Positions 35,598 through 43,872 of a stretch of DNA of 64,000 nt are shown here, piece after piece. This DNA is from Mycobacterium shinjukuense (GTDB lineage Bacteria > Actinomycetota > Actinomycetes > Mycobacteriales > Mycobacteriaceae), in contig NZ_AP022575.1 in assembly GCF_010730055.1 (NCBI RefSeq), positions 1,798,001 to 1,862,000 on the forward strand. Reading direction: 5' to 3'. The notes under the pieces were generated by a model, which had not been told where the DNA came from, did no database searches, and saw only the letters and a program-made list of their open reading frames with translations. Within the stretch, counting starts at the first letter, position 1. Every line of letters begins with the position of its first letter. A program made the position numbers and the translations under genes.

Positions 35598-38500
35598 CTA
35601 GCCGCCCAGACACCCCGGACCCAACAGCTCCTTCAGATCCCCCATCAGCGCCGGCGACGGCGTCACCCGCAGCGACTGATCCAGCTGCAGCGTGGTGATC
35701 CGGTCTCCGCTGATGAGCCGCAGATGCACCTGGGAGGTGCCGGGATGGCGTGCCAGCACCTGCTTGAGCGCGCTCACCTTGTCGAAGGTGCACTGGCGGG
35801 TGGGCAGGCTAACGGCCAGCGGCCGATCCGCCGCAGCGTTGGAAAAGTCCGGCACCACAAGGTCGTTGGCGATCAACGCGATACGGTCGTCGCGGATCGC
35901 CACCTTGGCGTTGATCAGCACCACCGCGTCGTCGGCGATGTCGGCGCCGTAGCTGGAATAGGTGTGCGGGAAGAACATCACCTCGATGCTGCCGGTCAGA
36001 TCCTCCAATTGTGCTGATGCCCAAGGCATTCCGTTCTTGTTGACCCGCCGGTTCACCGAGGCCAGGATGCCGCCCACCCGCACTTGGGCGTCGTTGGGGA
36101 CATCACCGTCGAGGACCGCCGGGATGGCGGTGTCGACCTGGGTGGACAACAGGTGTGCCACCCTGTTGAGCGGATGCCCGGACACGTACAGTCCCAGCAT
36201 CTCCCGTTCCAGGGCAAGTTTGTGCTTGTCCTCCCATTCGTCGTCGGGGACCTTGATGGTGAATACCGCGTCGGTGCCGGCATCGGTACCGCCGAACAGG
36301 TCGAACTGGCCCATCGCCTCGGCCTTCTTGGTGCCCAGCACCGAGTCCACGGCGTCGGAGTGGACCAGGAACAGACCCTTGCGCGCATGCCCGAGCGAAT
36401 CGAACGCGCCCGCCTTGATCAACGACTCGGTGACCTTCTTGTTGCACGCCGAGATGTCGATCTTGTTCAGGTAGTCCGAGAAGTCGGTGAACTTGCCTTT
36501 GTCGCTGCGGGTGTTGATCAACGACGCCACCACGTTGGCGCCGACGTTGCGCACAGCGCCCAGGCCATAGCGGATGTCGGTGCCCACCGACGCGAAGTTC
36601 AGGCCGGACTCGTTGACGTCGGGTGGCAGCACGGTGATGCCCAGCTTGCGGCAGTCGGCCAGGTAAACGGCCGCCTTGTCCTTGTCGTCGCCGACGGAGG
36701 TCAACAGGCCGGCCATGTACTCGGCGGGGTAGTTGGCCTTGAGGTAGGCGGTCCAGTAGGACACCATGCCGTAGCCGGCGGCGTGTGACTTGTTGAACGC
36801 GTAGTCGGCGAACGGCAGGACGGTGTCCCACAGCGCCTTGATGGCGCCGGCGGAAAATCCGTTGGCCTTCATTCCGTCCGCGAACCCTTCGTACTCCTTG
36901 TCGAGCACCTCGCGCTTCTTCTTGCCCATCGCCTTGCGCAGGATGTCGGCGCGGGCCAGCGAGTAGCCGGCCACCTTCTGCGCAATGCGCATGATCTGCT
37001 CTTGATAGACGATCAGACCGTAGGTTTCGGCCAGGATCTCCTCCAGCGGTTCGGCCAGCTCGGGGTGGATGGGCCGGATCTCCTGACGGCCGTTCTTGCG
37101 ATCCGCGTAGTCGTTGTGGGCATTTTGGCCCATCGGGCCGGGCCGGTACAGCGCGATGACGGCGACGACATCCTGGAAACCGGTGGGTTGCATGCGACGC
37201 AGCAGGTCGCGCATCGGGCCACCGTCGAGCTGGAACACGCCCAGGGTGTCGCCGCGGCCCAGCAGATCGTAGGTGGGCTTGTCGTCCAGCGGCACCGATT
37301 CCAGATCGAGGTCGATTCCCCTGTTGGCCTTGATGTTGTCGATCGCGTCGCCGATGATGGTCAGGTTGCGCAGCCCCAAAAAGTCCATCTTCAGCAGGCC
37401 GATGGCCTCGCACGCCGGGTAGTCCCAACCGGTAATGATCGCCCCGTCCTGCGGACGCTTCCACAGCGGGATGGCCTCGGTCAGCGGTTCGCTGCTCATG
37501 ATCACCGCACAGGCGTGCACGCCGGCGTTGCGGATCAGGCCTTCCAGGCCGCGTGCCGTCTGGTAGATGGTGCGTACGTCCGGGTCGGTTTCGATCAGAC
37601 CACGCACCTCAGCGGCTTCCTTGTAGCGCTCGTGGGCCGGATCGGTGATGCCCGACAGCGGAATGTCTTTGGCCATGATCGCCGGCGGCAGCGCCTTGGT
37701 GATCCGGTCGGCGATCGCGAACCCGGGCTGCCCGTAGTGGATGCGCGCCGAATCTTTCAGCGCCGCTTTGGTTTTGATGGTGCCGAAGGTGATGACCTGG
37801 GCGACCCGGTCGTGGCCCCACTTGTCAGCGGCATAGCGCACCATTTCACCGCGGCGGCGGTCGTCGAAGTCGATGTCGATGTCGGGCATCGACGTGCGCT
37901 CGGGGTTGAGGAACCGCTCGAACAGCAGGCCGTGTGGGATCGGGTCGATATCGGTGATGCCGAGGGCGTAGGCGACCAATGAGCCCGCCGCCGAGCCACG
38001 ACCGGGGCCGACCCGGATGCCCACCGAGCGCGCATGGTTGATCAGGTCGGCCACGATCAGGAAGTACGACGGAAAACCCTTCGCACAGATGACGTCGATC
38101 TCGTAGGCCGCCCGCGCGAGGTAGTTCTGCGGCGGACCGTCGGGGAATCGCCGGGCCAGCCCGGCGTCCACCTCACGGCGCAGCCAGGACCCCTGGTCGT
38201 GCCCCGCGGGCACGGGAAAAACCGGCATCCGGTTGCGCGGTGTCCACACCTCGGCGTACGACTGCACCCGCTCGGCGATCAGCAACGTGGCGTCGCACGC
38301 GCCGGGCACTTCGTCATCCCAGATCTCGCGCATTTCGGCGGCCGACTTGAGGTAGTAGCCGTCGCCGTCGAACTTGAACCGGTTGGGATCGGACAGGGTC
38401 TTGCCGGTCTGCACGCACAACAGCGCCTCGTGGTTGTGGGCGGCGTCGCGGGTGACGTAATGGCAGTCGTTGGTGGCCAGCGGCGGAATGCCCAGCGTGC

Positions 38501-39209
38501 GACCGATCTCGAGCAGGCCCTCACGAACGCGGCGTTCGATGGTCAGCCCGTGATCCATCAGCTCTAGGAAGTAGTTGTCCGGACCCACGATCTCGCGCCA
38601 CTTGGCGGCCGCCTCCAGCGCCTCCCGGTGCTGGCCAAGCCTGAGGCGGGTCTGCACCTCCCCGGACGGGCAGCCGGTGGTGATGATGATCCCATCGGCG
38701 TGTTCGGCGATGAGCTCGGCATCCATGCGCGACCACTTGCTCAGCTGGCCCTCAAACGAAGCCAGCGAGGACAGCTTGAACAGGTTGCGCAGACCCGTCG
38801 CGTTCTCGGCCATCATCGTCAGGTGTGTGTAGGCCCCGCCGCCCGAGACGTCGTCGCCCTTCTGACTGGGGTCGCCCCAGGAAATGCGCCGGGTGTCAAA
38901 GCGTGAGCCGGGCGCGACATACGCCTCCACGCCGATGATCGGCTTGATTCCCGCCTTGGTCGCCGAGTTGTAGAACTCGCTGGCGCCGAACATGTTTCCG
39001 TGATCCGTCATCCCCACCGCGGTCATTCCCAGCCGCTCCACCTCGGCCAACATGGGAGTGATCTTCGCGGCACCGTCCAACATCGAATACTCGGTGTGGT
39101 TGTGCAGGTGCACGAAGGACGCGCGATGTGGGGGCACTCCCCCACAAGTGGGCGGTACCCCCACCCGGTTGCGGGGGACGCTGGCGCGACGAGCAGACGG
39201 ACCTGTCAT
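35598..39209 (-). CDS. dnaE1: DNA polymerase III alpha subunit DnaE1
   Basis: A 1203-residue replicative polymerase subunit, close to M. tuberculosis DnaE1 (1184) over its whole length. The N-terminal PHP domain begins FVHLHNHTEYSMLDGAAKI; in M. tuberculosis this domain supplies the 3'-5' proofreading exonuclease. The polymerase palm carries PDIDIDFDD, and GRGSAAGSLVAYALGITDIDP is conserved. The C-terminal part has the OB-fold. The extra length is at the N-terminus: about 20 residues between MTGPSA and SFVHLH are encoded by a 51-bp dispersed repeat. The ATG at 39209 is the only reasonable start upstream of the insertion. Confidence 0.97.
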   Translation of the reverse strand: MTGPSARRASVPRNRVGVPPTCGGVPPHRASFVHLHNHTEYSMLDGAAKITPMLAEVERLGMTAVGMTDHGNMFGASEFYNSATKAGIKPIIGVEAYVAPGSRFDTRRISWGDPSQKGDDVSGGGAYTHLTMMAENATGLRNLFKLSSLASFEGQLSKWSRMDAELIAEHADGIIITTGCPSGEVQTRLRLGQHREALEAAAKWREIVGPDNYFLELMDHGLTIERRVREGLLEIGRTLGIPPLATNDCHYVTRDAAHNHEALLCVQTGKTLSDPNRFKFDGDGYYLKSAAEMREIWDDEVPGACDATLLIAERVQSYAEVWTPRNRMPVFPVPAGHDQGSWLRREVDAGLARRFPDGPPQNYLARAAYEIDVICAKGFPSYFLIVADLINHARSVGIRVGPGRGSAAGSLVAYALGITDIDPIPHGLLFERFLNPERTSMPDIDIDFDDRRRGEMVRYAADKWGHDRVAQVITFGTIKTKAALKDSARIHYGQPGFAIADRITKALPPAIMAKDIPLSGITDPAHERYKEAAEVRGLIETDPDVRTIYQTARGLEGLIRNAGVHACAVIMSSEPLTEAIPLWKRPQDGAIITGWDYPACEAIGLLKMDFLGLRNLTIIGDAIDNIKANRGIDLDLESVPLDDKPTYDLLGRGDTLGVFQLDGGPMRDLLRRMQPTGFQDVVAVIALYRPGPMGQNAHNDYADRKNGRQEIRPIHPELAEPLEEILAETYGLIVYQEQIMRIAQKVAGYSLARADILRKAMGKKKREVLDKEYEGFADGMKANGFSAGAIKALWDTVLPFADYAFNKSHAAGYGMVSYWTAYLKANYPAEYMAGLLTSVGDDKDKAAVYLADCRKLGITVLPPDVNESGLNFASVGTDIRYGLGAVRNVGANVVASLINTRSDKGKFTDFSDYLNKIDISACNKKVTESLIKAGAFDSLGHARKGLFLVHSDAVDSVLGTKKAEAMGQFDLFGGTDAGTDAVFTIKVPDDEWEDKHKLALEREMLGLYVSGHPLNRVAHLLSTQVDTAIPAVLDGDVPNDAQVRVGGILASVNRRVNKNGMPWASAQLEDLTGSIEVMFFPHTYSSYGADIADDAVVLINAKVAIRDDRIALIANDLVVPDFSNAAADRPLAVSLPTRQCTFDKVSALKQVLARHPGTSQVHLRLISGDRITTLQLDQSLRVTPSPALMGDLKELLGPGCLGG
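39128..39178 (+). repeat. 51-bp dispersed repeat, copy 1, inside the dnaE1 5' coding region
   Basis: A GC-rich element with two short stem-loop halves (GTGGGGG with CCCCCAC; CCCCC with CGGGGG). It matches the minus-strand copy at 44812-44862 at 45 of 51 positions. It lies in frame in dnaE1, in antisense orientation, and encodes RNRVGVPPTCGGVPPH on the dnaE1 strand. Confidence 0.9.
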
Positions 39210-39277
39210 AGGGACGCCAGTCTATGACCGACCACCGACGGCGTGCGGGCGTGTCGCGAAGTGTGTCGTGCGGCCGG

Positions 39278-39709
39278 TCAGCCGTACAGCTCGACGAACT
39301 GCTTTAGCGACTTCTCCACATCTCCCTTGACGGCACGGGCGGCGGCCGACCCCACCGGGCCGAACAACGCGCGCCCGCCCAGCTCAAGGCGTAGACCGAG
39401 GGTGGAGCCGTCCCGGCTGGGCGTGACGGTAAGGGTGACCCCGTACTTTGCTCCGCCCTTCCCGGCCCCGGACATGACCACCTCATGCGGCGGGTCCCAC
39501 TTCGTCACCGTCCACGTCACCCGGTTGCGCATGCCCTTGGCACGGGCGACACCAACGATCTGGACGCCTTCGCTCAATTGGTCAGGCAACTCGCTGCGCC
39601 ACCCCTCGTGAATCACCAGCCAATCGCCCAACCTTGACAGATCCGACACGTGGTCCCACATGTCCTGCGGGCTCATCGGCATGTCGGCGGTCATCTCAAC
39701 TGAAGCCAT
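39278..39709 (-). CDS. SRPBCC (polyketide cyclase-like) protein (Rv1546-like)
   Basis: A 143-residue START/Bet v1-fold protein, equal in length to M. tuberculosis Rv1546. The N-terminal strand and helix MASVEMTADMPMSPQDMWDH, then LGDWLVIHEGW, and the C-terminal long helix (VKGDVEKSLKQFVELYG) are typical of the SRPBCC fold, which binds a hydrophobic ligand. No catalytic residues can be assigned. It stands alone; the next upstream gene is beyond a tandem repeat. Confidence 0.85.
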   Translation of the reverse strand: MASVEMTADMPMSPQDMWDHVSDLSRLGDWLVIHEGWRSELPDQLSEGVQIVGVARAKGMRNRVTWTVTKWDPPHEVVMSGAGKGGAKYGVTLTVTPSRDGSTLGLRLELGGRALFGPVGSAAARAVKGDVEKSLKQFVELYG

Positions 39710-39721
39710 CGGATGAGCCTA

Positions 39722-39851
39722 GCGCCGGCGACGATGCGGGCCGCGGCAAGCGACCCGCTGAGGAGCGGTGCCATCAAGCCCCGCGCCGGCGACGATGCGG
39801 GCCGCGGCAAGCGACCCGCTGAGGAGCGGTGCCATCGAGCCCCGCGCCGGC
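39722..39851. repeat. 61-bp tandem repeat (MIRU-like VNTR), about 2.1 copies
   Basis: A 61-bp unit starting GCGCCGGCGACGATGCGGGC begins at 39722 and again at 39783, with a partial third copy from 39844. The two full copies differ at one position that I can see (CATCAAG versus CATCGAG). The segment CGACGATGCG and CTGAGGAGCGG resembles mycobacterial interspersed repetitive units. It lies between the SRPBCC gene and a short-chain dehydrogenase. Confidence 0.85.
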
Positions 39852-39932
39852 TGTCTCCGTCGAGCCTGTGGTTGTCGTGCTCGTCACTCGCACTTTTGCG
39901 CGCTAACTACAGTTTCGGCACCGGCCGTCACA

Positions 39933-40736
39933 TCAACGGCTGGGGCCGCCGCGCAGCCGGTTGCCGATCCGGATCGCGGGCAGCAGCAGGCTGCGCGGCG
40001 CCAGCCTGCCGCCGGTGCTGATGACCTTGGGCACCACGCCGGGCACCACGCTGCGCTTGCCGGCGAGCATCCCCGCGATCGCGGCTTCGGCGACGTCGTG
40101 CGGCGAAACCTGCGCGATCGGGATGCTGAACCGCTCGGCGCTGGCGATCTCGGCCCACTCGGTGGGCACCGGGCCCGGACACAAGGCTGTCACCGATACG
40201 CCGGTGCCGTGCAACTCCTCCTGCACGGCCTCGGAAAACGTCAGTACGAACGCCTTGGTGGCCGAGTACACCGCCATGTAGGGAATCGGCTGGAAACCCG
40301 CGATCGACGCGATGTTGAGCACCGCGCCGGCACCACGCTCGACCATGCCGGGCAGGGCCGCGCGGGTGAGTTCCATCAACGCCAGCGCGTTGAGGGTGAC
40401 TTGCTCACTTTCCCGTTCGAACGGCAGCTCATAGAAGCGCCCGCTGGTGCCGAATCCCGCGCTGTTGCACAGACCGGCGATCGTGTCGTTGCGCAGGCGA
40501 TCGGCCAGCCGAGCCCGCGAATGCGGATCGGCCAGGTCGAGTGGCACAACTTCGACCCCGACCTTGTGCTCGTGGCGCAACTGGTCAGCCAGCTCATCGA
40601 GACGCTCGCGGCGCCGCGCGACCAGGGTCAACGGGAAACCGCGGCGGGCCAAGCCTTTTGCCAGTTCAACCCCGATGCCGGAGGACGCTCCGGTGACGAC
40701 GACGGTGGACGTGGTGCTCGGTTTCGGCAGGCTCAT
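39933..40736 (-). CDS. Short-chain dehydrogenase/reductase (Rv1544-like)
   Basis: A 267-residue classical SDR, possibly a ketoacyl reductase. The cofactor motif is TGASSGIG (about 15-22); VARRRERL suggests NADP preference. NIASIAGF supplies the catalytic Ser and YSATK the Tyr and Lys. Length equals M. tuberculosis Rv1544. Substrate is unknown. It starts 4 bp after the stop of the second SDR, forming a two-gene operon. Confidence 0.85.
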   Translation of the reverse strand: MSLPKPSTTSTVVVTGASSGIGVELAKGLARRGFPLTLVARRRERLDELADQLRHEHKVGVEVVPLDLADPHSRARLADRLRNDTIAGLCNSAGFGTSGRFYELPFERESEQVTLNALALMELTRAALPGMVERGAGAVLNIASIAGFQPIPYMAVYSATKAFVLTFSEAVQEELHGTGVSVTALCPGPVPTEWAEIASAERFSIPIAQVSPHDVAEAAIAGMLAGKRSVVPGVVPKVISTGGRLAPRSLLLPAIRIGNRLRGGPSR

Positions 40737-40740
40737 GACG

Positions 40741-41757
40741 TCACCAATGTATTCCGCGGGTCGCCTGCACGAACGTTTCGCTGCGCTTGTCCAGCTCGGG
40801 TGCTTCGGCGCCGGATTCGCCGCCCTTGGCCGCGGCGGAGTCGTTGAACATGGTGAACGCGCGGTTGCGTACCCGATCCATCACCGCCGGGTTGACGGCA
40901 TCGGCCACGGCGGCGAACTGCCCGAACGGTGAGCTGGCCCGCCGGGGGCGGTGCAGGATCGCATCGGTGATCACACCGGCAGCCTGATCCGGCGACAACG
41001 CCGGGAACCGGTCATACAGCGTGGTTGGGCTGATCATCGGCGTCCTGACCAGCGCCATGTGCACGGTGGTGAATCGGACGTTGTCGTTCACCGTCTCGGC
41101 TTGCAGGGCGTCACAGAGGCTGTCCAGCGCGGCCTTGCTGGCGATGTAGGCGCCGAAGCGCGGCGCGCGGGTCTGCACACCCACCGAGGAGACGTTGATG
41201 ATGTGCCCGAAGTGGCGTTCCCGCATGCCGGGGATGAACTTGAGGATGAGTTGGACCGCGCCGAGGTAGTTCAGTTGCATGGTGCGCTGGTAGTCGTGGA
41301 TTCGGTTGTAGGACAGTTCCAGCGAGCGCCGGATCGACCGCCCCGCGTTATTGATCAGGATGTCGACCCGGCCCAGATCGGCGAGCACCTGGTCGGCCAT
41401 GGCGGCGATGGCGTCCATGTCGGACAGATCGCACGGGTAGACATGGGCGGTCCCGCCGTTGTCGCGAATTTCGGTGGCGACTCTTTCCAGGTTCTCCAGG
41501 GTGCGCGCCACCAGGACTACCGTGCCACCCGCTTCGGCGATCTTCTTCGCGGCCGCCTCGCCGATACCCGACGACCCGCCGGTGATGAGGATGATCTTGC
41601 CCTGAACCGCGTCGCTGAGTTTGCGACCCTGCACCGCGTCGAGCAAATTCCGGAAATAAAACGGTCGATACCGCCCCGCAGAGTTGGGGGTGTTGATGAT
41701 ATTGGACACCGCCGCGAACGGTTTCTCGACGAACGTCGTGAGGTCACCAAGGTTCAT
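40741..41757 (-). CDS. Short-chain dehydrogenase, possible fatty acyl-CoA reductase (Rv1543-like)
   Basis: A 338-residue extended SDR. An N-terminal extension of about 50 residues precedes TGGSSGIGEAAA. NNAGRSIRRS, NVSSVGVQ and YIASK are the remaining motifs. Homologues are annotated as acyl-CoA reductases that may make wax-ester alcohols. ATG 41757 follows AGGAGCG and matches the family N-terminus (MNLGDLTTFVEKP); a further 24 upstream codons are open but not conserved. First gene of the operon with the Rv1544-like gene. Confidence 0.85.
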   Translation of the reverse strand: MNLGDLTTFVEKPFAAVSNIINTPNSAGRYRPFYFRNLLDAVQGRKLSDAVQGKIILITGGSSGIGEAAAKKIAEAGGTVVLVARTLENLERVATEIRDNGGTAHVYPCDLSDMDAIAAMADQVLADLGRVDILINNAGRSIRRSLELSYNRIHDYQRTMQLNYLGAVQLILKFIPGMRERHFGHIINVSSVGVQTRAPRFGAYIASKAALDSLCDALQAETVNDNVRFTTVHMALVRTPMISPTTLYDRFPALSPDQAAGVITDAILHRPRRASSPFGQFAAVADAVNPAVMDRVRNRAFTMFNDSAAAKGGESGAEAPELDKRSETFVQATRGIHW

Positions 41758-41979
41758 CGGTTGTCGCTCCTGATGGCGGTGTGGTTGATGTGACTGAAGG
41801 TCATGAAGCAAACCTAGGACATCCGTCAACGAATGGACACGGATCGCCGCGATGTGGACCAGGCCACACGGTTACCTGACCGTGGGCGGCGCACCACCGC
41901 AATCGAGTTGTTACAGCGGGTAAACGGGGCGTGACCGCACCCTAATGGCCGGGCAACGTCGGCATGTTGGCCTCACACG

Positions 41980-42402
41980 ATGGGATTCACGAAAACACTG
42001 ACGTCGCGCTTCGGCAAACGCCAGCCGATCAGCATCTACGACAAGATCGGTGGGCAAGAGGCAATCGAGGCCGTCGTCAACGACTTCTACGAGCGTGTTC
42101 TTGCCGACGATCAGCTGTCGGGCTTCTTTAGCGGAACGAACATGAACCGACTCAAAGGCAAGCAGGTGGAGTTCTTTGCCGCAGCCCTCGGCGGGCCCGA
42201 ACCCTACACCGGTGCGTCGATGAAGCAGGTGCATCAGGGGCGCGGCATCACCATGCACCACTTCACCCTGGTCGCCGGGCACTTAACCGAGGCGCTGACC
42301 GCGGCCGGGGTCCCCTCCGAGACGGTCACCGACATTCTCGCAGTGATCGCCCCGTTGGCCGCAGACGTCACATCCGGCGAAGCCAGCGCGGCCGCAGTCT
42401 GA
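41980..42402 (+). CDS. glbN: Group I truncated hemoglobin HbN
   Basis: A 140-residue truncated hemoglobin (trHbN) that oxygenates nitric oxide to nitrate and protects respiration. The B10 tyrosine is Tyr37 (VNDFYERV) and the proximal F8 histidine is His85 (MKQVHQGRGI), with LKGKQVEFFAAALGGPEPYTG forming the E-F region. The N-terminal pre-A segment is four residues longer than in M. tuberculosis. There it is co-transcribed with lprI; here the following lprI is a pseudogene. Confidence 0.95.
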   Translation: MGFTKTLTSRFGKRQPISIYDKIGGQEAIEAVVNDFYERVLADDQLSGFFSGTNMNRLKGKQVEFFAAALGGPEPYTGASMKQVHQGRGITMHHFTLVAGHLTEALTAAGVPSETVTDILAVIAPLAADVTSGEASAAAV

Positions 42403-42493
42403 GCGCGGCACGAACGTAGGCGTACCTGAGCGTGAGGCGTACCTGGGCGTGTCAAGCTTCCACGGTCACGGTCGCAGCCGGTAAACAGCACAT

Positions 42494-43085
42494 GTGAGGC
42501 CCATCGCCACCATCGCCGCCACCCTGGTGCTCGGCGCCGGTAGCTCGAAACACACCGCCACAGGCATCGCCGACCGCGGGGTCGGTCAGCCAACTGCGCC
42601 CAGACCGACGGCAAGGTCCATCGGTTGGTCTGCGATGACCCCAGCTGACCGCCTCGACCGCGGCTGCGGGCCAGCTCCGGCAGGCGGCGGCCCGGGACGG
42701 CGCCGACTGGGCGGCGTTGAGGTCCACCCAGAACGCCGGGATGACACGGCGGGATGCCTGCACGCAGAACACCGATCCACGACCCGGCATGCTGGCGGCC
42801 TACCAGACCCTGCTGGTCGAGTTGGCCATCACCGATCCCACCACCGTCGGTCCCGGCCCTCCTCACAGGCCCGGCCGAGTTCAGCCCCTTGACCGCGCAG
42901 TTACCACCAGTTCGACCCGAAGACGGCCGTTCTCGACTCGAAGGGCAGACAGCAGATCCTGGTCGTCGAACCGTCCGGCAGCGGGGCCCGGTACGGCCGT
43001 GAAGGCATCGACGCTGGGGGCATCGGGCACGGTGCGGTTCGACTTCAACGGCACCACGTTCGTCTGCAACACGCCGTGCGGGCTG
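42494..43085 (+). pseudogene. lprI: lprI pseudogene (lysozyme-inhibitor lipoprotein), multiply frameshifted
   Basis: The translation matches M. tuberculosis LprI (Rv1541c) in order but in changing frames. A GTG at 42494 opens RPIATIAATLVLGAG, a signal-like start that lacks the lipobox Cys. Next come KVHRLVCDD followed by a stop, RRDACTQNTDPRP with AAYQTLLVELAITDP, FDPKTAVLDSKG with SGSGARYGREGID, and finally VRFDFNGTTFVC. At least three frame changes and one in-frame stop occur, so no full-length product is possible. In M. tuberculosis LprI is reported to inhibit lysozyme and to be expressed with glbN. Confidence 0.88.
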
Positions 43086-43088
43086 ACA

Positions 43089-43865
43089 ATGACGGTCATG
43101 CGTCGCGCGTTCGAGGACCTGGTAGCCGAAGCCATGGCAGCCCCTGTCGAAGGCTGGGATTTCTCCTGGCTCAACGGCCGCGCGACCGAGGAACGCCCGT
43201 CGTGGGGCTACCAACGGCTGATGAGTCAACGCCTGGCAGCCGCGTCGGCGGCCCTGGACATCCATACCGGCGGCGGAGAGGTGCTGGCGGGGGTGGACAA
43301 GTTCCCGCCAACCATGGCGGCCACCGAGTCGTGGCCGCCCAATGCGGCATTGGCCACCCGGCGATTGCATCCACGTGGCGTGGTGGTCGTCGCGGCACCC
43401 GACGCTCCTCCCCTGCCGTTCGCCGATGAGGCGTTCGACCTGGTGGTCAGCCGCCATCCCATTGCCGTGTGGTGGGACGAGATTGCCCGACTATTGCGAC
43501 CTGGAGGCACCTACCTGGCTCAGCACCCCGGACCCGCGACGGTATCCGAGCTCGTGGAGCACGTCATCGGGCCCCAGCCGCAGCTGTGGGCCCAGTTCGA
43601 GCTGTCCGCCCAAGGCGCGCAGGCGCGAGCCGCCGGGTTGCAGATCGTCGACATGCGCATGGAACGGCTCACCGCCGAGTTCTTCGACATCGGCGCGGTG
43701 GTCTACTTTCTGCGCAAGCTGATCTGGACGGTGCCCGATTTCACCGCCGAGCCCTACTACGGGCGGTTGCGTCACCTGCATGAACGCATCGAGGCCGAGG
43801 GGCGTTTCGTCACTCACCCCACCAGGGTTCTGGTCGAGGCGCGCAAGCCCGACCGGCGCAGCTAG
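43089..43865 (+). CDS. Class I SAM-dependent methyltransferase-like protein
   Basis: A 258-residue protein. Mid-protein GGGEVLAGVDKFPP is a degenerate motif I (glycine-rich SAM loop), FADEAFDLVVSRHP is motif IV-like and LLRPGGTYLAQHPG is a typical post-I/V strand-turn. The first 60 residues (WDFSWLNGRATEERPSWGYQ) match a family of mycobacterial methyltransferases of unknown substrate. The frame is open into the lprI relic, so the ATG at 43089 is inferred from where family similarity begins. It lies 7 bp from the convergent rluD end and is absent from this place in M. tuberculosis. Confidence 0.7.
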   Translation: MTVMRRAFEDLVAEAMAAPVEGWDFSWLNGRATEERPSWGYQRLMSQRLAAASAALDIHTGGGEVLAGVDKFPPTMAATESWPPNAALATRRLHPRGVVVVAAPDAPPLPFADEAFDLVVSRHPIAVWWDEIARLLRPGGTYLAQHPGPATVSELVEHVIGPQPQLWAQFELSAQGAQARAAGLQIVDMRMERLTAEFFDIGAVVYFLRKLIWTVPDFTAEPYYGRLRHLHERIEAEGRFVTHPTRVLVEARKPDRRS

Positions 43866-43872
43866 CCCGTCA

